Part shown: positions 52,901 through 63,202 of the stretch, in pieces
Layout: each line of letters opens with the position of its first letter
Position numbering within the stretch: position 1 is the first letter of the stretch
NCBI RefSeq assembly: GCF_932526225.1
Contig: NC_064036.1
Location: 10,423,519-10,487,518, forward strand
Origin: Nematostella vectensis
Lineage: Eukaryota; Cnidaria; Anthozoa; Actiniaria; Edwardsiidae
Direction of reading: 5' to 3'
DNA length: 64,000 nucleotides
Notes under the pieces: generated by a model
What the model saw: the letters and a program-made list of their open reading frames with translations, nothing else
Databases searched by the model: none
Told to the model about the DNA's origin: nothing
Program-made: the position numbers and the translations under genes

Positions 52901-55079
52901 GCAAGGTTTTAACCCATGGGGGAGGAGCAGGGTAATAACCCATGGGGGAGGAGCAGGGTAAGGACAGAAAGGTTAGGGTACAGAGGTACAGAAAGGTTAG
53001 GGAGAGGGTATGCGTAATTTTAGTATATAAAACTCGGGAACTTCGCAAAAACAAGCGATTTGATTGATTGAGAAACTCGGGATACAATGCAATATACACC
53101 TCCTAGGAGGTGGATATTTTGCTGCGCCCTGAAATCAAGCGAACTTGCGGGAATAACAGCCGATTTGCAAAAGTTTTTTAAAAGAAAATTGCATTAAAGC
53201 TCGTTGTATATACTTAAACAATTATACCATTTCCATTTCGGCGGAAAGTGGCTTTAAAATTATCTACCTCGAACCCACTATCCACCTCAATGGAAATGCT
53301 ATAATTGTTAAATATACTTCTACATTAAAGCAAAATACCACAAGCAGCAATAGCCTTTTTATCTGATACAGAACCAGTGGCGAACCTCACGTCGAGCTCG
53401 CACGCGGCCACCACAGCAGTCCCATCGACACCTTCGATATCAAGTCATGTGACTGCACATACCAACCTCGTAACAACACGTGGTGAACACGTAACTACAC
53501 GCGGTGAACACGTGACTACACATGGTGAACACGTGACTATGCGTGGTGAACAAGTGACTAAACATGGTGAATACGTGACTACACGTGGTGACCACGTGAC
53601 TATGCGTGGTGAACAAGTGACTAAACATGGTGAATACGTGACTACACGTGGTGACCACGTGACTATGCGTGGTGAACACCCCACTACACCTGCATCCTCG
53701 GTGACTACTGAAGACAAGTATTTACTTCAAATGCTAGCTGTGGGAGAACAAGGGCTTGCAAACAGAGGTAATGGTTCTTTTGTATTTACAAAACCAAAAC
53801 CAGCCTTGGCTCTCCTCCTTTAATAATTGTACGAGCAAATATTCAAAGCAGCCTGTGTATCTTTGTACTACAATATTAGGCGCGTACACAAGGGGCGGCA
53901 GGGTGCGCGCATGAAATAATGTGTGTATATGTTTATAGTGGCTTACAGTGTCGTAGGACAGAAGATAGGACGAAAGAAATGAGTAATGACGTTGATTACG
54001 TTTGATGCGTCACCATTTTAAACTCATATTGTCAATGCTTTGTAGGGACAGTACCACAATCTACACTGATAACCACGCCCATCCCATCTCAGAATTACAC
54101 GGCGCCAGTGCCACCGAACCACGAGGAACAAGCAGCAGCGACAGGGGAAGAAGTTATGCAGTTGAGATTCACAAAACTCCCCGAACACATGACGAAGACT
54201 GACGAGCTGATGAATGGACAAAGTACAAAGGCGGTTGAGCTCCCTACCGAGAGAGTGACCGATAGGCCCGAACACACAACCGGAAGTTTATCGGTGGCCG
54301 AACACGAGACGAGCTCATTAATGCGTTCAACCATGGCACCCGAACTTTCTACCGAGAGGTTATCAACGCCCGAGCATTCAACATTGATGCCCGAAAATAC
54401 TCCGAACCTATCCAAACCTATAACCGAAATGTTAACGAAGCCCGATGAATCGACGGGTCCAACAGTTCGTTTGAGTATGTCAAACAAGCATAAAGAAGCG
54501 CATAAAACAGAAACACATGAGCTCCCAACCGATTCCGAGAAAGAGGAGAATGTATTTCCTACAGTGGCATTCGCTCAACATGCACAAGACGAAGAACTGG
54601 ATAGGCAACTGAATGTCAACAATCAAATAAACGCCAAAAACAACGACGAAAAGGATTTAGAAAAAGAGTTAGAAATAGCCCAGGAGCTTCAAATAGAATT
54701 AAAAAGTGATAGAAATAAAAGGCTCTCGCATTCAAAGAAAAGAGTCCTGAAGACTATGGCAAACCGCGAGCAACCTGGCCTCGAAAACGACTTATTTAAT
54801 GCTGTACAGAGCAACCAGAACCTCGAGTCCACATTGCGTGATGTAACGGGTCACGGTGACATTACACGGGGTCAGGACAATTCCTCATTTGGCATGACAC
54901 CAGACCGTGACTCGTCCCAAAATGGTGTGACAGGGCACCGTTACAACTCTCGACTGAATGAGGAAAGATTGCTCGAATATGAATTACATAGTGTTGTACC
55001 AAATAAGATGCCAGATCGTGGGTCTTTCTTGCGTGACATGGAGGGGGGCCGTGACGCATCCCGGCGTGACACCGCTTAG
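46903..55079 (+). CDS. Unrecognised protein with signal peptide, coiled-coil and heptad repeats (831 aa)
   Basis: Twelve exons keep phase: 46903-46957, 47079-47119, 47464-47503, 47663-47724, 48172-48345, 48581-48629, 50587-50708, 51056-51265, 51584-51817, 51961-52039, 53372-53767, 54046-55079. It starts with a hydrophobic signal peptide (MATFIIVIILYCVARSSQ). Residues about 67-350 are charged and helix-rich, with coiled-coil-like stretches (R-L-E-A-L-K-V-E-E-E-A). Exon 11 (356-487) holds ten or so copies of a 7-residue repeat of the type V-T-T-R-G-E-H, two of them with RGD. A further RGD lies at about residue 33. The 344-residue last exon is Thr/Glu-rich and hydrophilic, with another coiled-coil-like part and N-glycosylation sequons. 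A secreted or extracellular role is inferred from the leader only. No enzymatic motif is seen. AATAAA follows at 55173. Confidence 0.8.
47725..48171. other. Intron with decayed repeat (CCCTAAAAATACC motifs)
   Basis: Between exons 4 and 5 of the signal-peptide gene. G-rich and C-rich ends (CCCCCCGGAGGGAGGG near 47737 and CCCCCGGGATTC near 47990) flank several copies of CCTAAAAATACC, which looks like a degraded transposable element. Confidence 0.4.
49024..50546 (+). repeat. 38-bp minisatellite, about 40 near-identical copies
   Basis: The unit reads TACAAGTTACTTACTTGGTT followed by ACTTACTGATGTGACTTG. Spacing is a strict 38 bp. Variation is almost confined to GACTTG versus GACATG and a few single changes. 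Each unit has the palindrome CTTGTACAAG. It fills most of the intron between exons 48581-48629 and 50587-50708. Confidence 0.98.
52112..52966 (+). repeat. 26-bp G-rich minisatellite, about 33 copies
   Basis: The unit reads GGGTAATAACCCATGGGGGA plus GGAGCA, with small variants (GGGGCA, CATCAGGGA). It begins about 70 bases after the donor of exon 51961-52039. It keeps minus-strand frames open as Pro/Leu-rich repeats that are not genes. Confidence 0.97.
53206..53318. mobile_element. Short inverted-repeat (MITE-like) element
   Basis: The arms around AACAATTATACCATTTCCAT (53217) and AATGGAAATGCTATAATTGT (53289) are inverted copies, extended by GTATATAC/AATATAC. It is about 113 bp and intronic, just before exon 53372-53767. 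Confidence 0.55.
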
Positions 55080-55172
55080 GGCTCACGTGATGGAATCTTG
55101 ATAACTAGCAGAAGCGAGTGCCTTGTGTAATATTACAATAATACATAAATTAAATGTTAAAATAGTTTTTGA

Positions 55173-55178
55173 AATAAA
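55173..55178 (+). terminator. Poly(A) signal AATAAA
   Basis: Canonical AATAAA 94 bases after the TAG of the signal-peptide gene, in an AT-rich setting. The opposing gene ends at 55766, so the two genes are tail-to-tail with separate signals. Confidence 0.7.
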
Positions 55179-55179
55179 A

Positions 55180-55765
55180 TATTTTATCTTACGTGTGTGA
55201 TGAATGAATGAAACAGAGTTGTCCTTTCAAGACATGATTAAAAAAGGAGGGGGGGAGAGGGGGGGGGCGTGCTTCCCCCTTTTTTACGCGTGAGGGTCTG
55301 GGTGCTAGTAGAGATGCAGGTGCAATAAACAGTTCCTGCTGTAAGGTTGACAAAGAGCTGATTCGCATTAGCGACAAAGCTAGATTCACACTATGACGTC
55401 CACACTTCTGGTTTCGTACATTTCTTTCTTCTATTTATGAAAACAATAGAATCTGACTCCAGGATATTCTTTTGCTATTTATTGATTTCTGCTTTGCGTC
55501 ACATAAGATTTAATATAGCGTTCATGTACAAAGTAAGAACAAAATAAATATTTAACATAAAATAAATTAAGAAACCATCTACACCATGGAAAAAGTCAAT
55601 GATCATCATCATTATAATTAAAAAAGGATTTTATCTCGTTTATCCTAGTGTCGGGTCTGCGACCTTGTTTTACCGCAACTTAGCGGCCGCTACAAGTTAT
55701 CGAATCGTTCTTGTTCCGACAATATACAACCATCAGTAGCAACCACGTAATATTGCGCTACTTCG
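55180..55765. other. Tail-to-tail intergenic region
   Basis: Contains G/C runs near 55248-55280 and, on the minus strand, an AATAAA (plus TTTATT, about 55477) that would serve the gene ending at 55766. No coding sequence seen. Confidence 0.5.
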
Positions 55766-58700
55766 CTATTCGGTACACTGTTCATTCAACCTTCCATCAC
55801 CATCATCCTCCAACGACAAGTTATTAAGCAGGTCTTCAAAACAATCGTTTTCGCATGGTGAATTTCTCTCTTGCGCTCCGTGCAGTCCAGTCGTGCTATT
55901 CCTAGCTGTAAAGTCAAGCTCCTGTAGGCCTCCTTCTAGAAGAGCGGTGATATGCTCTTGTCGATCGTCGATTCCGTCGATCTCTTTACGCAACTTGAGT
56001 CGTTTGCTTATTCTTCGGGATTCCTGAAGGACAGTTTGCGCTAAAACGATCGCATAGAGTCAATTAGTGGGAATAATAATTCACTAATAACTTACTAATT
56101 CTAATAACTTATTCTAAACCTCGTTTACAGTGCCCTTTCTATCTTTCCAGGGAGGACCCTGGGAACGAGGTTGAACTCCAATCTGTAGGCGTCGAAGCTG
56201 GAAAGTCGGAATTCCACAAATACAGCCAGATGTAAAACAGGATAGTTGTAAATTGTTAGAAACATGCTGTGCAAAGAAAATACTCCCAAATACTCCCGTG
56301 GTACTTAAAAAAGATTTCAGTATACCTTTGCGCAAATCCGCTGCTCGGTCGTCAAGGGTTGTGAGTTGATCGTTTCCTTTGACAAGGGCCTTGCGGATGT
56401 ACACGTCTGCCTTGCTTATCAGGAAAGTAGCACGTAGACGGCCCGGACAGGACGACATGAGGTGGTGCTCAACATGGTTCACCACCATTTGCGCTCGCAA
56501 GATCCTGTCCATATGAATCTCGTCCCTAAAAAGACGTGGATTAGTTGGCTGTCATAGATAACATAAAGCAAACAGACAAAGGGGTTTGCAAAAGCAACGT
56601 TAAAGGTGGTGTATGTACACCCAGCGGCGGATCCAGGATTTCAAAATGGGGGGTGGATAATGGCCAGATAGACAGCTTATAACTGATCAAGTGGTTCTTG
56701 GTAGGTCACTACATAGATCTTACAATACTTCAAGCTGAATTGGATTTGTCGCGTCAGCAAAGTCAAGCAGGCGAAGGAAAATGGAAAGTACTTCCCGTCC
56801 CTCAGATATTTATTTTCTTCAAACAAAGTGACTTTTCATTTTTTTTACTCAAAAAGGGGGGGGGGGGGTGGATATCCACCCAATCAATCCCCCTCTATCC
56901 GCCCCTGACACCTTTAAATGGTAATAAAAGTTATGACAACAAGCCTAGATTCAAACAAAATACGCCCTCCACTACACAAGTTTGCAGCCGTCGGTTCCGT
57001 GGTGGTCTACCTTGTGCTTGGGAATGACTTGCGAGAGGACTTGAGATGAAGCATGATTAGCCGAATATAGGATCGAATGACGTCACGGTTGCTAGGATTT
57101 TCCTTTTGTTCTTTCCATAGCAACTCTACTTGCTCGAAGTATTGTTCTGCTTGCTTCATCTGGTCTTCTGAGATCCCCTCTGTTGCGGCTCTCTCTGCCA
57201 GCAGGGCGCCCATGTTGTAACGGTTCACTGCAGTTTCTTCGCATATGGCTAGAGGCTGCACGCACTAAAAAAAAGCAGTAGTAGGTTAAAAGGTAAGAGG
57301 GAGTCTGTGCAAAAGGTTTCACTTAAACTATCGTCATTATCTATCGTCACTATTGTAGGCGCAGTGTTTCAATTGCCTTACGTAAACGCAGTGTTACAAT
57401 CTCCTTATACAAACAAAGCGGTTCAGTCGAGCAGTCGCCTAGGTGAACGCACTGTTACAATCTCCTTATACAAACAAAGCGGTTCAGTCGAGCAGTCGCC
57501 TAGGTGAACGCACTGTTACAATCGCCTTATACAAACAAAGCGGTTCAGTCGAGCAGTCGCCTAGGTGAACGCACTGTTACAATCGCCTTATACAAACAAA
57601 GCGGTTCAGTCGAGCAGTCGCCTAGGTGAACGCACTGTTACAATCGCCTTATACAAACAAAGTGTTACAACCGCCTTGTGTAAACGCAGTGTTACAACCG
57701 CCATATAGAAACAAAGTGTTACAATCGCCACGTGTAAACGTAGTGTCAAAATCGCTACATTTAAACGCAGTGTTTCAATTGCCCTCGTGTAGACGCGTTG
57801 TTTCACTCGCCTCCTGTAGACGCAGTGTTATAATAACCACGTGCAAATTGCGGTGCTATAATTGCCACGTGAAAACCTAGTGTTTCAATCGTCTCATGTA
57901 AGCGAAGTGTTACAAAAGACACATGTAACCATAGTCTTACAATCGCCATATCAGGGCCATAGCACGTCTCCCCCCCCCCAGTATGTTAAAAAATTATAAG
58001 GAAAATGACCAGTAGTGGCGTGGCTGTCCCCCCCCTACAATTATTTTCTTACTGTTTCTGTATCGTGCCCCCAATAATTCGCGGTCTGCTATATGGCTAT
58101 GCATGTACAAACAATGTTACTATTACCACATGTAGACATAGTGTTTACATCTCCAAGTGCAAACGTAGCTTTACAATTGCCATATGTACAAAGAGTGTTA
58201 CTATTACATAGCCGTAGCAAACCTCGAATTATTGGGGGAACGACACAGACACATTAAGAAACAATGTGCGGCACAGCCACGCCCCTACCTGTCATTTTCT
58301 TAAAAGTTTTGAAAATATTGGGGGGGGGGGGGGGGGGGCACGTGCCCCCAGTGCCCCACCCCCAGCTACGGCCCTGAATTACCACATGTAGACACAGTGT
58401 TAATATCTCCAAGTGGAAACATAGCATTACAATTGCCATATGTACAAAGAGTGTTACTATTACATAGCCGTAGCAAACCTCGAATTATTGGGGGAACGAC
58501 ACAGACACATTAAGAAACAATGTGCAGCACAGCCACGCCCCTACCTGTCATTTTCTTAAAATTTTTGAAAATATTGGGGGGGGGCACGTGCCCCCAGTGC
58601 CCCACCCCCAGCTACGGCCCTGAATTACCACATGTAGACACAGTGTTAATATCTCCAAGTGGAAACATAGCATTACAATTGCCTCATGCAAATCTCCCCA

Positions 58701-61700
58701 TTAGCTACCTCGGTAGAGCGAGTCATGTACTCTTGCCCAAGAGCATACTCATTCCTCTGCCGGTGCACTGCAGACATGATGTAGAAAGCCTTTGTCCAGA
58801 GAAAGTAGGAGTTTGGGCAAGAATGTGCTTCTTTGATGATAGACTCACAAGTTGCAAGGCAATCATCCATCAGGTTCTGGCCAAATTCAATAATTGATTG
58901 CTGTGAAATCAAATAAACAAGAATAATATTGTACCTTGAATTTTTTGTCTGTTTTCACACAATCATCGGATGGGATATGTAAGAGCTTTACAGTGTCAGA
59001 CGCGCGATTTCAAAATGGGAGGAACCCGAGCCCCAATATATATATAAAAAATTATGGCAAGGGTAAATTTATGGAATTCGTCTCCTATATGTTTCTTCTA
59101 AAATTTCCAACCAGAGAGGGGAGGCAGGGTAGGAGTGTTCCCCTGTACATTCAGAATGGATAGAATTTGCTTCAAACCAGTCACAAAAATAAAAAATAAA
59201 AAATACTGGGACCCCACTAAATACAAGGGGTATGGGAGTTCAATCAAAGCTTTACTCCTCTTTATCATGTGTACGAGTTAAGTTACTTATAATCACAATA
59301 CACACCTCAAGCCGTACAGCTAGTAAAGTGTCAGCATCCAGTTGTAACTTTCCACTGCTTACCCTCTCAAAAAGCAAGTCTTTATTTCTCATAAACTCAT
59401 CATAGAAACCTAGTTAATCAATAAAAACGCACTAAAAAGTGATCAAATATTTCCCCCTAGGATTGTGGTCACTATTTTATTGCATGACTGTCGATTCATA
59501 TTCCAAATTGCAGCTAAAACCAGGCACCAGAGCAAGGAGCAAGAGAGTGGCGGGTGGTGGTGCTGGCCCCATTTTCTGGCCCACTCTAAGGTTTTAGGCC
59601 TGTACCCAGGATTTTCCTTGGGGGGTGCCAAATCCAAAAAAGGGGACCTGATTTTTCTGGGGGTGCAGGGGGTGGGGCCTGGGGAGAGTAAGTTTTAAAA
59701 TCTGCCCAATCCAAAAAAACAAAAAGGGTTTTTTTATGCCTTTGCAGTATCTCCACTGGACGTTTATTGTCGGATTTGACTACATACCAGAGGACCAAAA
59801 GTTGACTTACCAATGCAAAAAAGGGCACTGAAATTCCCTAGCCTAAGCCCAGCCTCTTCCTCCCTGCAGCTAAATGACTGTTATAAGGCATATGACAGCC
59901 TTCTTTATGAGATACTAAATCTCTAAGGGAGGACTTACCATCATCACCAAGATCCTGAAACTTTTTAACAATGGTGCGACCTTTTTTTGATGCAAGAATT
60001 CCTTTTAAGGTGAAAGAAAAAAGTTATCTATTTTGTTTGTTTTGTTTGTCTGTCTCTTTGTTTATTTTTTTATTGTTTGTTTGTCTTTGTTAGAACAGTT
60101 CCATACACCTGTCATGCGAAGTTTATTAACTGGTTTTTCAATGCTTTCTAATTCTCCAGTTTGCTGGTCTGCCAAGTCTAATCCCCTTTCAAATGTCGAA
60201 ATGAGAAAGTTGGTGCAGTCAAGCTCTCTATCTGTTGATGGAAAAAAATGATTAACATGTGAGTTGAGATGTTGATTGTCTACATAATGCTTGTAGAATA
60301 TATTGATTTGTACCTGTCAGGCCATGACAATGAACAAGCGTGAATCTGACATTGTAAGTCAAGGGCTGTGCAGCAGGCAGCAAACACACCAGTGTACACT
60401 CATTCTTGGGAAGCTGATTGCCATAAAAATCAGTTTTCTTTCCTAACACCCAGGCTGTAGGCTCCAACACATGCGCAGTGAGCTTGAATTCGCCACTATC
60501 TCCCTAAAAAAAAGGAAAAGAATAATAGATTAAATACATAATATACAGAAAAAAATTATGTAATCAAAACAGAATAGATTGTCAATATTGGAAAATGCCT
60601 TACAGAAGGGGATAAAATGGGTCAAACTTTAAGGTAAATTCTCACAGAATTTACTTTCCAACAAATGTTTTGGATGGATGCAGTGTTTTTATCATATAAT
60701 AGATTAAATTGTGCAGTTATTTAAGTAGGCATAACTTTAAGCCTAGAGAAAAGGAATTGGACAACCTTACTAGTCACCAAACATAATTACCAATCCAAAA
60801 GAAAATAACAGTTAGTTTCCTGACACAAATAAATAGTTGTTCTCTTACCATCAATAGAATCTGGTTTTGCCTGACAATTGCATCACAATCCCATATCTCT
60901 CCAGAGCATATATCTTTAACAGCAACAAGCACTTGAATGGCAACAATAGGACAAGAGCCAATGCTTATATCACCCAAGCCATTTAACTGACAGGCGTCAA
61001 GAACAGCATCTATCTGGCTTCCACCACCTGCAGTTTGGCCAAGAGGTATATTGTAAACAATATCCCGTCTCTGCTTTAGGATCACAATTTTTGCTTTGGA
61101 TGGTCGATAAATACTAGTTGTGGGATAGGATGCTGCAAAAAAAAATAATAATAATAATGATGTCCCTAATTTTGTTGAGTAAACAAAAGATAAATACCTC
61201 CAGCATATGGCTTTCAAATAAGGGCAAATTCATGTTTCTTTTTTTATTTATCATTCATTTAGCTAAAGCAATCTGGCGAAAATGTTGAAATCAAGCCTTA
61301 GAAACATTAGCATATTGAACAATTTTATTCACATTTTAAATAAAAATCCCTCATAGTTTCGACTCATCTGATGGAAATATATTTTGAAAACATTACATTC
61401 CGTACGGTTCGACTCATGAAAACTTGAACCATCAGCAATTTTATATTTTAATCAATCAATCAATCAATCAATCAATCGATAAATTCAATCGATAAATTCA
61501 ATAAATAAATAAAAAATAAGTAAATCAATAAATAAATAACAGTGAAATAATCGAAAAATTATAACACCAAAAAATTATATTTTATTGAAATAAAATAGAA
61601 ACCGCCGATAACCGTGATCAAATGCAAAACAACGATAACGTTGCGTCATAACAAATAGGGTGTTTGGGGAATCCCCAAACTACACACAGGATTCTGAACT

Positions 61701-62270
61701 ACCGAGCACCATATCAAGTGTTTTTTTGCTACGCAGTCAAAAAAAAAAAAAAAAAAAAACAGAACATAAAAACGTTTACTTAAGTATAGACGAGAAAAAT
61801 GACTTTAGATTATCACAAAAAAGTATTTTTATAATTTTGCGCATCTGATGGAAACGAAGCGTGTTTTGCCTTTTTGCCACATGTTATCATTCTTGGTTGA
61901 GTATTCAAATAAAATGAGCCAGAATCAGTAAAATTAAAAGTTGATCTAGAATAACAACAATCCTAGAACAAATATATTTATGCCATGAATGGCAAAAGAT
62001 CTTAGTATTATCGTAGAATGCGTACTACTACTGTAGTAAACGCGTACTACTAGTTGAGTCGGAGACACAAACGATGTCTATATACTTAATGTTTACGTTT
62101 TTCTAGCAAGTGCAAAGTGTGGAGATGAGTTTTTTAGAGTTCTTAGAGCTGTCTGGAACTTAAGCTATTCACTATACAAGAGTTTAAATTCAAGATATCA
62201 TTATCGGAGTCTTGTTAAAAGAGTTTGACAAACCTTGGGAGACAGAATCTTGGAATGGAATTAGCACCAT
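55766..62270 (-). CDS. Unrecognised protein, helical C-terminal half (573 aa)
   Basis: Ten minus-strand exons in phase: 62234-62270 (tentative first), 60849-61132, 60314-60503, 60109-60231, 59939-60001, 59306-59409, 58709-58900, 57011-57264, 56326-56525, 55766-56040. The first exon is a short ATG frame whose phase-1 donor (AAG-GTTTGT) fits the next exon; it is the weakest part. The first third (to about residue 170) looks beta-rich and globular. From about 240 on the protein is helical with tetratricopeptide-like spacing (F-L-W-T-K-A-F-Y-I-M-S-A-V-H; A-E-Q-Y-F-E-Q-V-E-L-L-W; L-I-S-K-A-D-V-Y-I-R-K-A-L). The C-terminal 70 residues are acidic and polar. No catalytic motif, signal peptide or membrane segment is seen, so a soluble protein is likely. 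I cannot name the family. Exons 2-10 are firm by phase and composition. Confidence 0.75.
56622..56907. mobile_element. MITE-like element with CAGSGGCGGAT ends
   Basis: It starts CAGCGGCGGATCCAGGATTT and ends CTATCCGCCCCTG, the inverted form. An internal run of G and a palindromic GGTGGATATCCACC lie near 56866-56881. The ends resemble hAT-type MITEs (family knowledge), but I could not find a clean 8-bp target duplication. Intronic in the minus-strand gene. Confidence 0.5.
57350..57950. repeat. Compound minisatellite (61-bp and about 28-bp units)
   Basis: Five near-identical 61-bp units contain CAAAGCGGTTCAGTCGAGCA. They pass into a longer series of about 28-bp units of the type AGTGTTACAATCGCCACGTG plus TAAACGT. 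The 61-bp unit looks like the short unit expanded by an insertion and then amplified. Intronic. Confidence 0.85.
58183..58670. repeat. About 245-bp direct duplication containing a MITE
   Basis: Two successive copies each hold 28-bp-type repeat sequence plus an insert running from CCGTAGCAAACCTCGAATTA to CCCCCAGCTACGGCCCTG. The ends CCGTAGC and GCTACGG are inverted. A diverged inverse-like copy lies near 57955-58035 and a partial one near 39915. Lengths differ mainly in the G run. Confidence 0.75.
59410..59938. other. Intron of the minus-strand gene
   Basis: Contains a G-rich transposon-like stretch (GTACCCAGGATTTTCCTTGG near 59601, then G runs to 59693). No coding exon seen. Confidence 0.4.
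61133..62233. other. First intron of the minus-strand gene
   Basis: Very AT-rich. It has an (ATCA)n tract at about 61452-61485, AAATAAATA-type repeats to 61560 and a poly-A run near 61740-61760. No coding exon seen. Confidence 0.5.
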
Positions 62271-62799
62271 GTTTGATTTGGCGTTCTCACTTTGGATGGG
62301 ATTTAGTCTATCGCCCTTTTGTGTTCAGACATTTACCATGGGCAAGATTGCCACATTGAAAGTCTGCATCAAACTATTTATCTTTAAAAACCTTTTTCAT
62401 TTTGTCAGGCTTGGAATTTACACGGTGTATACCCGTGTTGTGTTTTCTACGAACTTCGAAAATGAAAATAAAGCTAGTCAGAGTAGCTGCAGTAGCGCAT
62501 GCGCGAATCAGAAACGCGCCTAGCCTTTTTATATATACTTTTTTAGAAGGATCTGGAATGCTTCGACTTTTTCAAACGGAATGTGCTTTTTATGCAGAAA
62601 GGTTGTGGAAAATCACTAGAATTTACTTTTATCTGTTTATTATTCGAGACTTTGATCTCGGGTGTGTTTTGAATTAATCAGTTTCCGGTTTGACCAATCA
62701 GTGATAAGTGTCTGTTAGGCCAGCCAATCAAATCACGGGATAGATTTGACCAGTCAAGCCCGCCATTTTGGAATTTTGAGTTGTGAGGTCGATGCAAAC
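62271..62799. promoter_or_regulatory. Head-to-head promoter region
   Basis: Separates the tentative start of the minus-strand gene (62270) from the ATG at 62800. CCAATCA occurs at about 62695 and GCCAATCAAATC at about 62723, consistent with CCAAT boxes for the plus gene. A GC-richer CGCATGCGCGAATC stretch lies near 62499. Confidence 0.4.
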
Positions 62800-63202
62800 A
62801 TGTCTTCGGATAGCGATAATTCGGCCCCACTTTTACCAGATAATGATTCCCCTGGAAGCTCGGTTTCGTCCTCAATGCAAAGGGAGTACGAAGAACTTCT
62901 AAAATACGCTGTAGTTACCCCACGACTTCAATTAGCGAAAAGCATTTACGAGCAATCTCAACCGACAAAACCAGTTCAAAACAGAGAACTCTCGGTCAAC
63001 TCATCCAGTGAAACTAGTTCCAAATCAGAATCTACGTCGTCCTCAACCACAACAACAACAGAATCATCTCAAAGTACTTACGTTGAGGAAGTTTCCAAAG
63101 TCGCGAGAGAGGATGTTGCTGGTCTTCCAACCACCCCAGCAGCGCCAATACCGGTCGCATTGATGGGTGCTGGTAGTTTAGCCAGAAACTCGTTGCTTAG
63201 AG
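62800..63202 (+). CDS. First exon of an unrecognised Ser-rich protein (134 aa, 3'-incomplete)
   Basis: ATG at 62800 in good context (GCAAACATG) opens 134 codons to a phase-1 donor (CTTAGAG-GTAAAA) at 63202. The upstream frame is also open to about 62746, but the first ATG is 62800. The protein starts M-S-S-D-S-D-N-S-A-P-L-L-P, has a short helix-like E-Y-E-E-L-L-K-Y-A-V-V-T-P-R-L, then a Ser/Thr-rich low-complexity stretch. S-A-P-L-L resembles an acidic dileucine sorting signal, but that is only a pattern. Without the donor, the frame would end at 63238. The remaining exons lie beyond the window and I cannot name the gene. Confidence 0.7.

Noticed and set aside
52112-52966. Match to part of the I-SceI site (CAGGGTAAT)
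   Set aside because: Only 9 of 18 bases match, repeated because the minisatellite unit contains them; chance similarity.
52026-53099. Several Pro/Leu-rich minus-strand frames
   Set aside because: Translation of the 26-bp minisatellite in shifting frames; no exon signals and no family.
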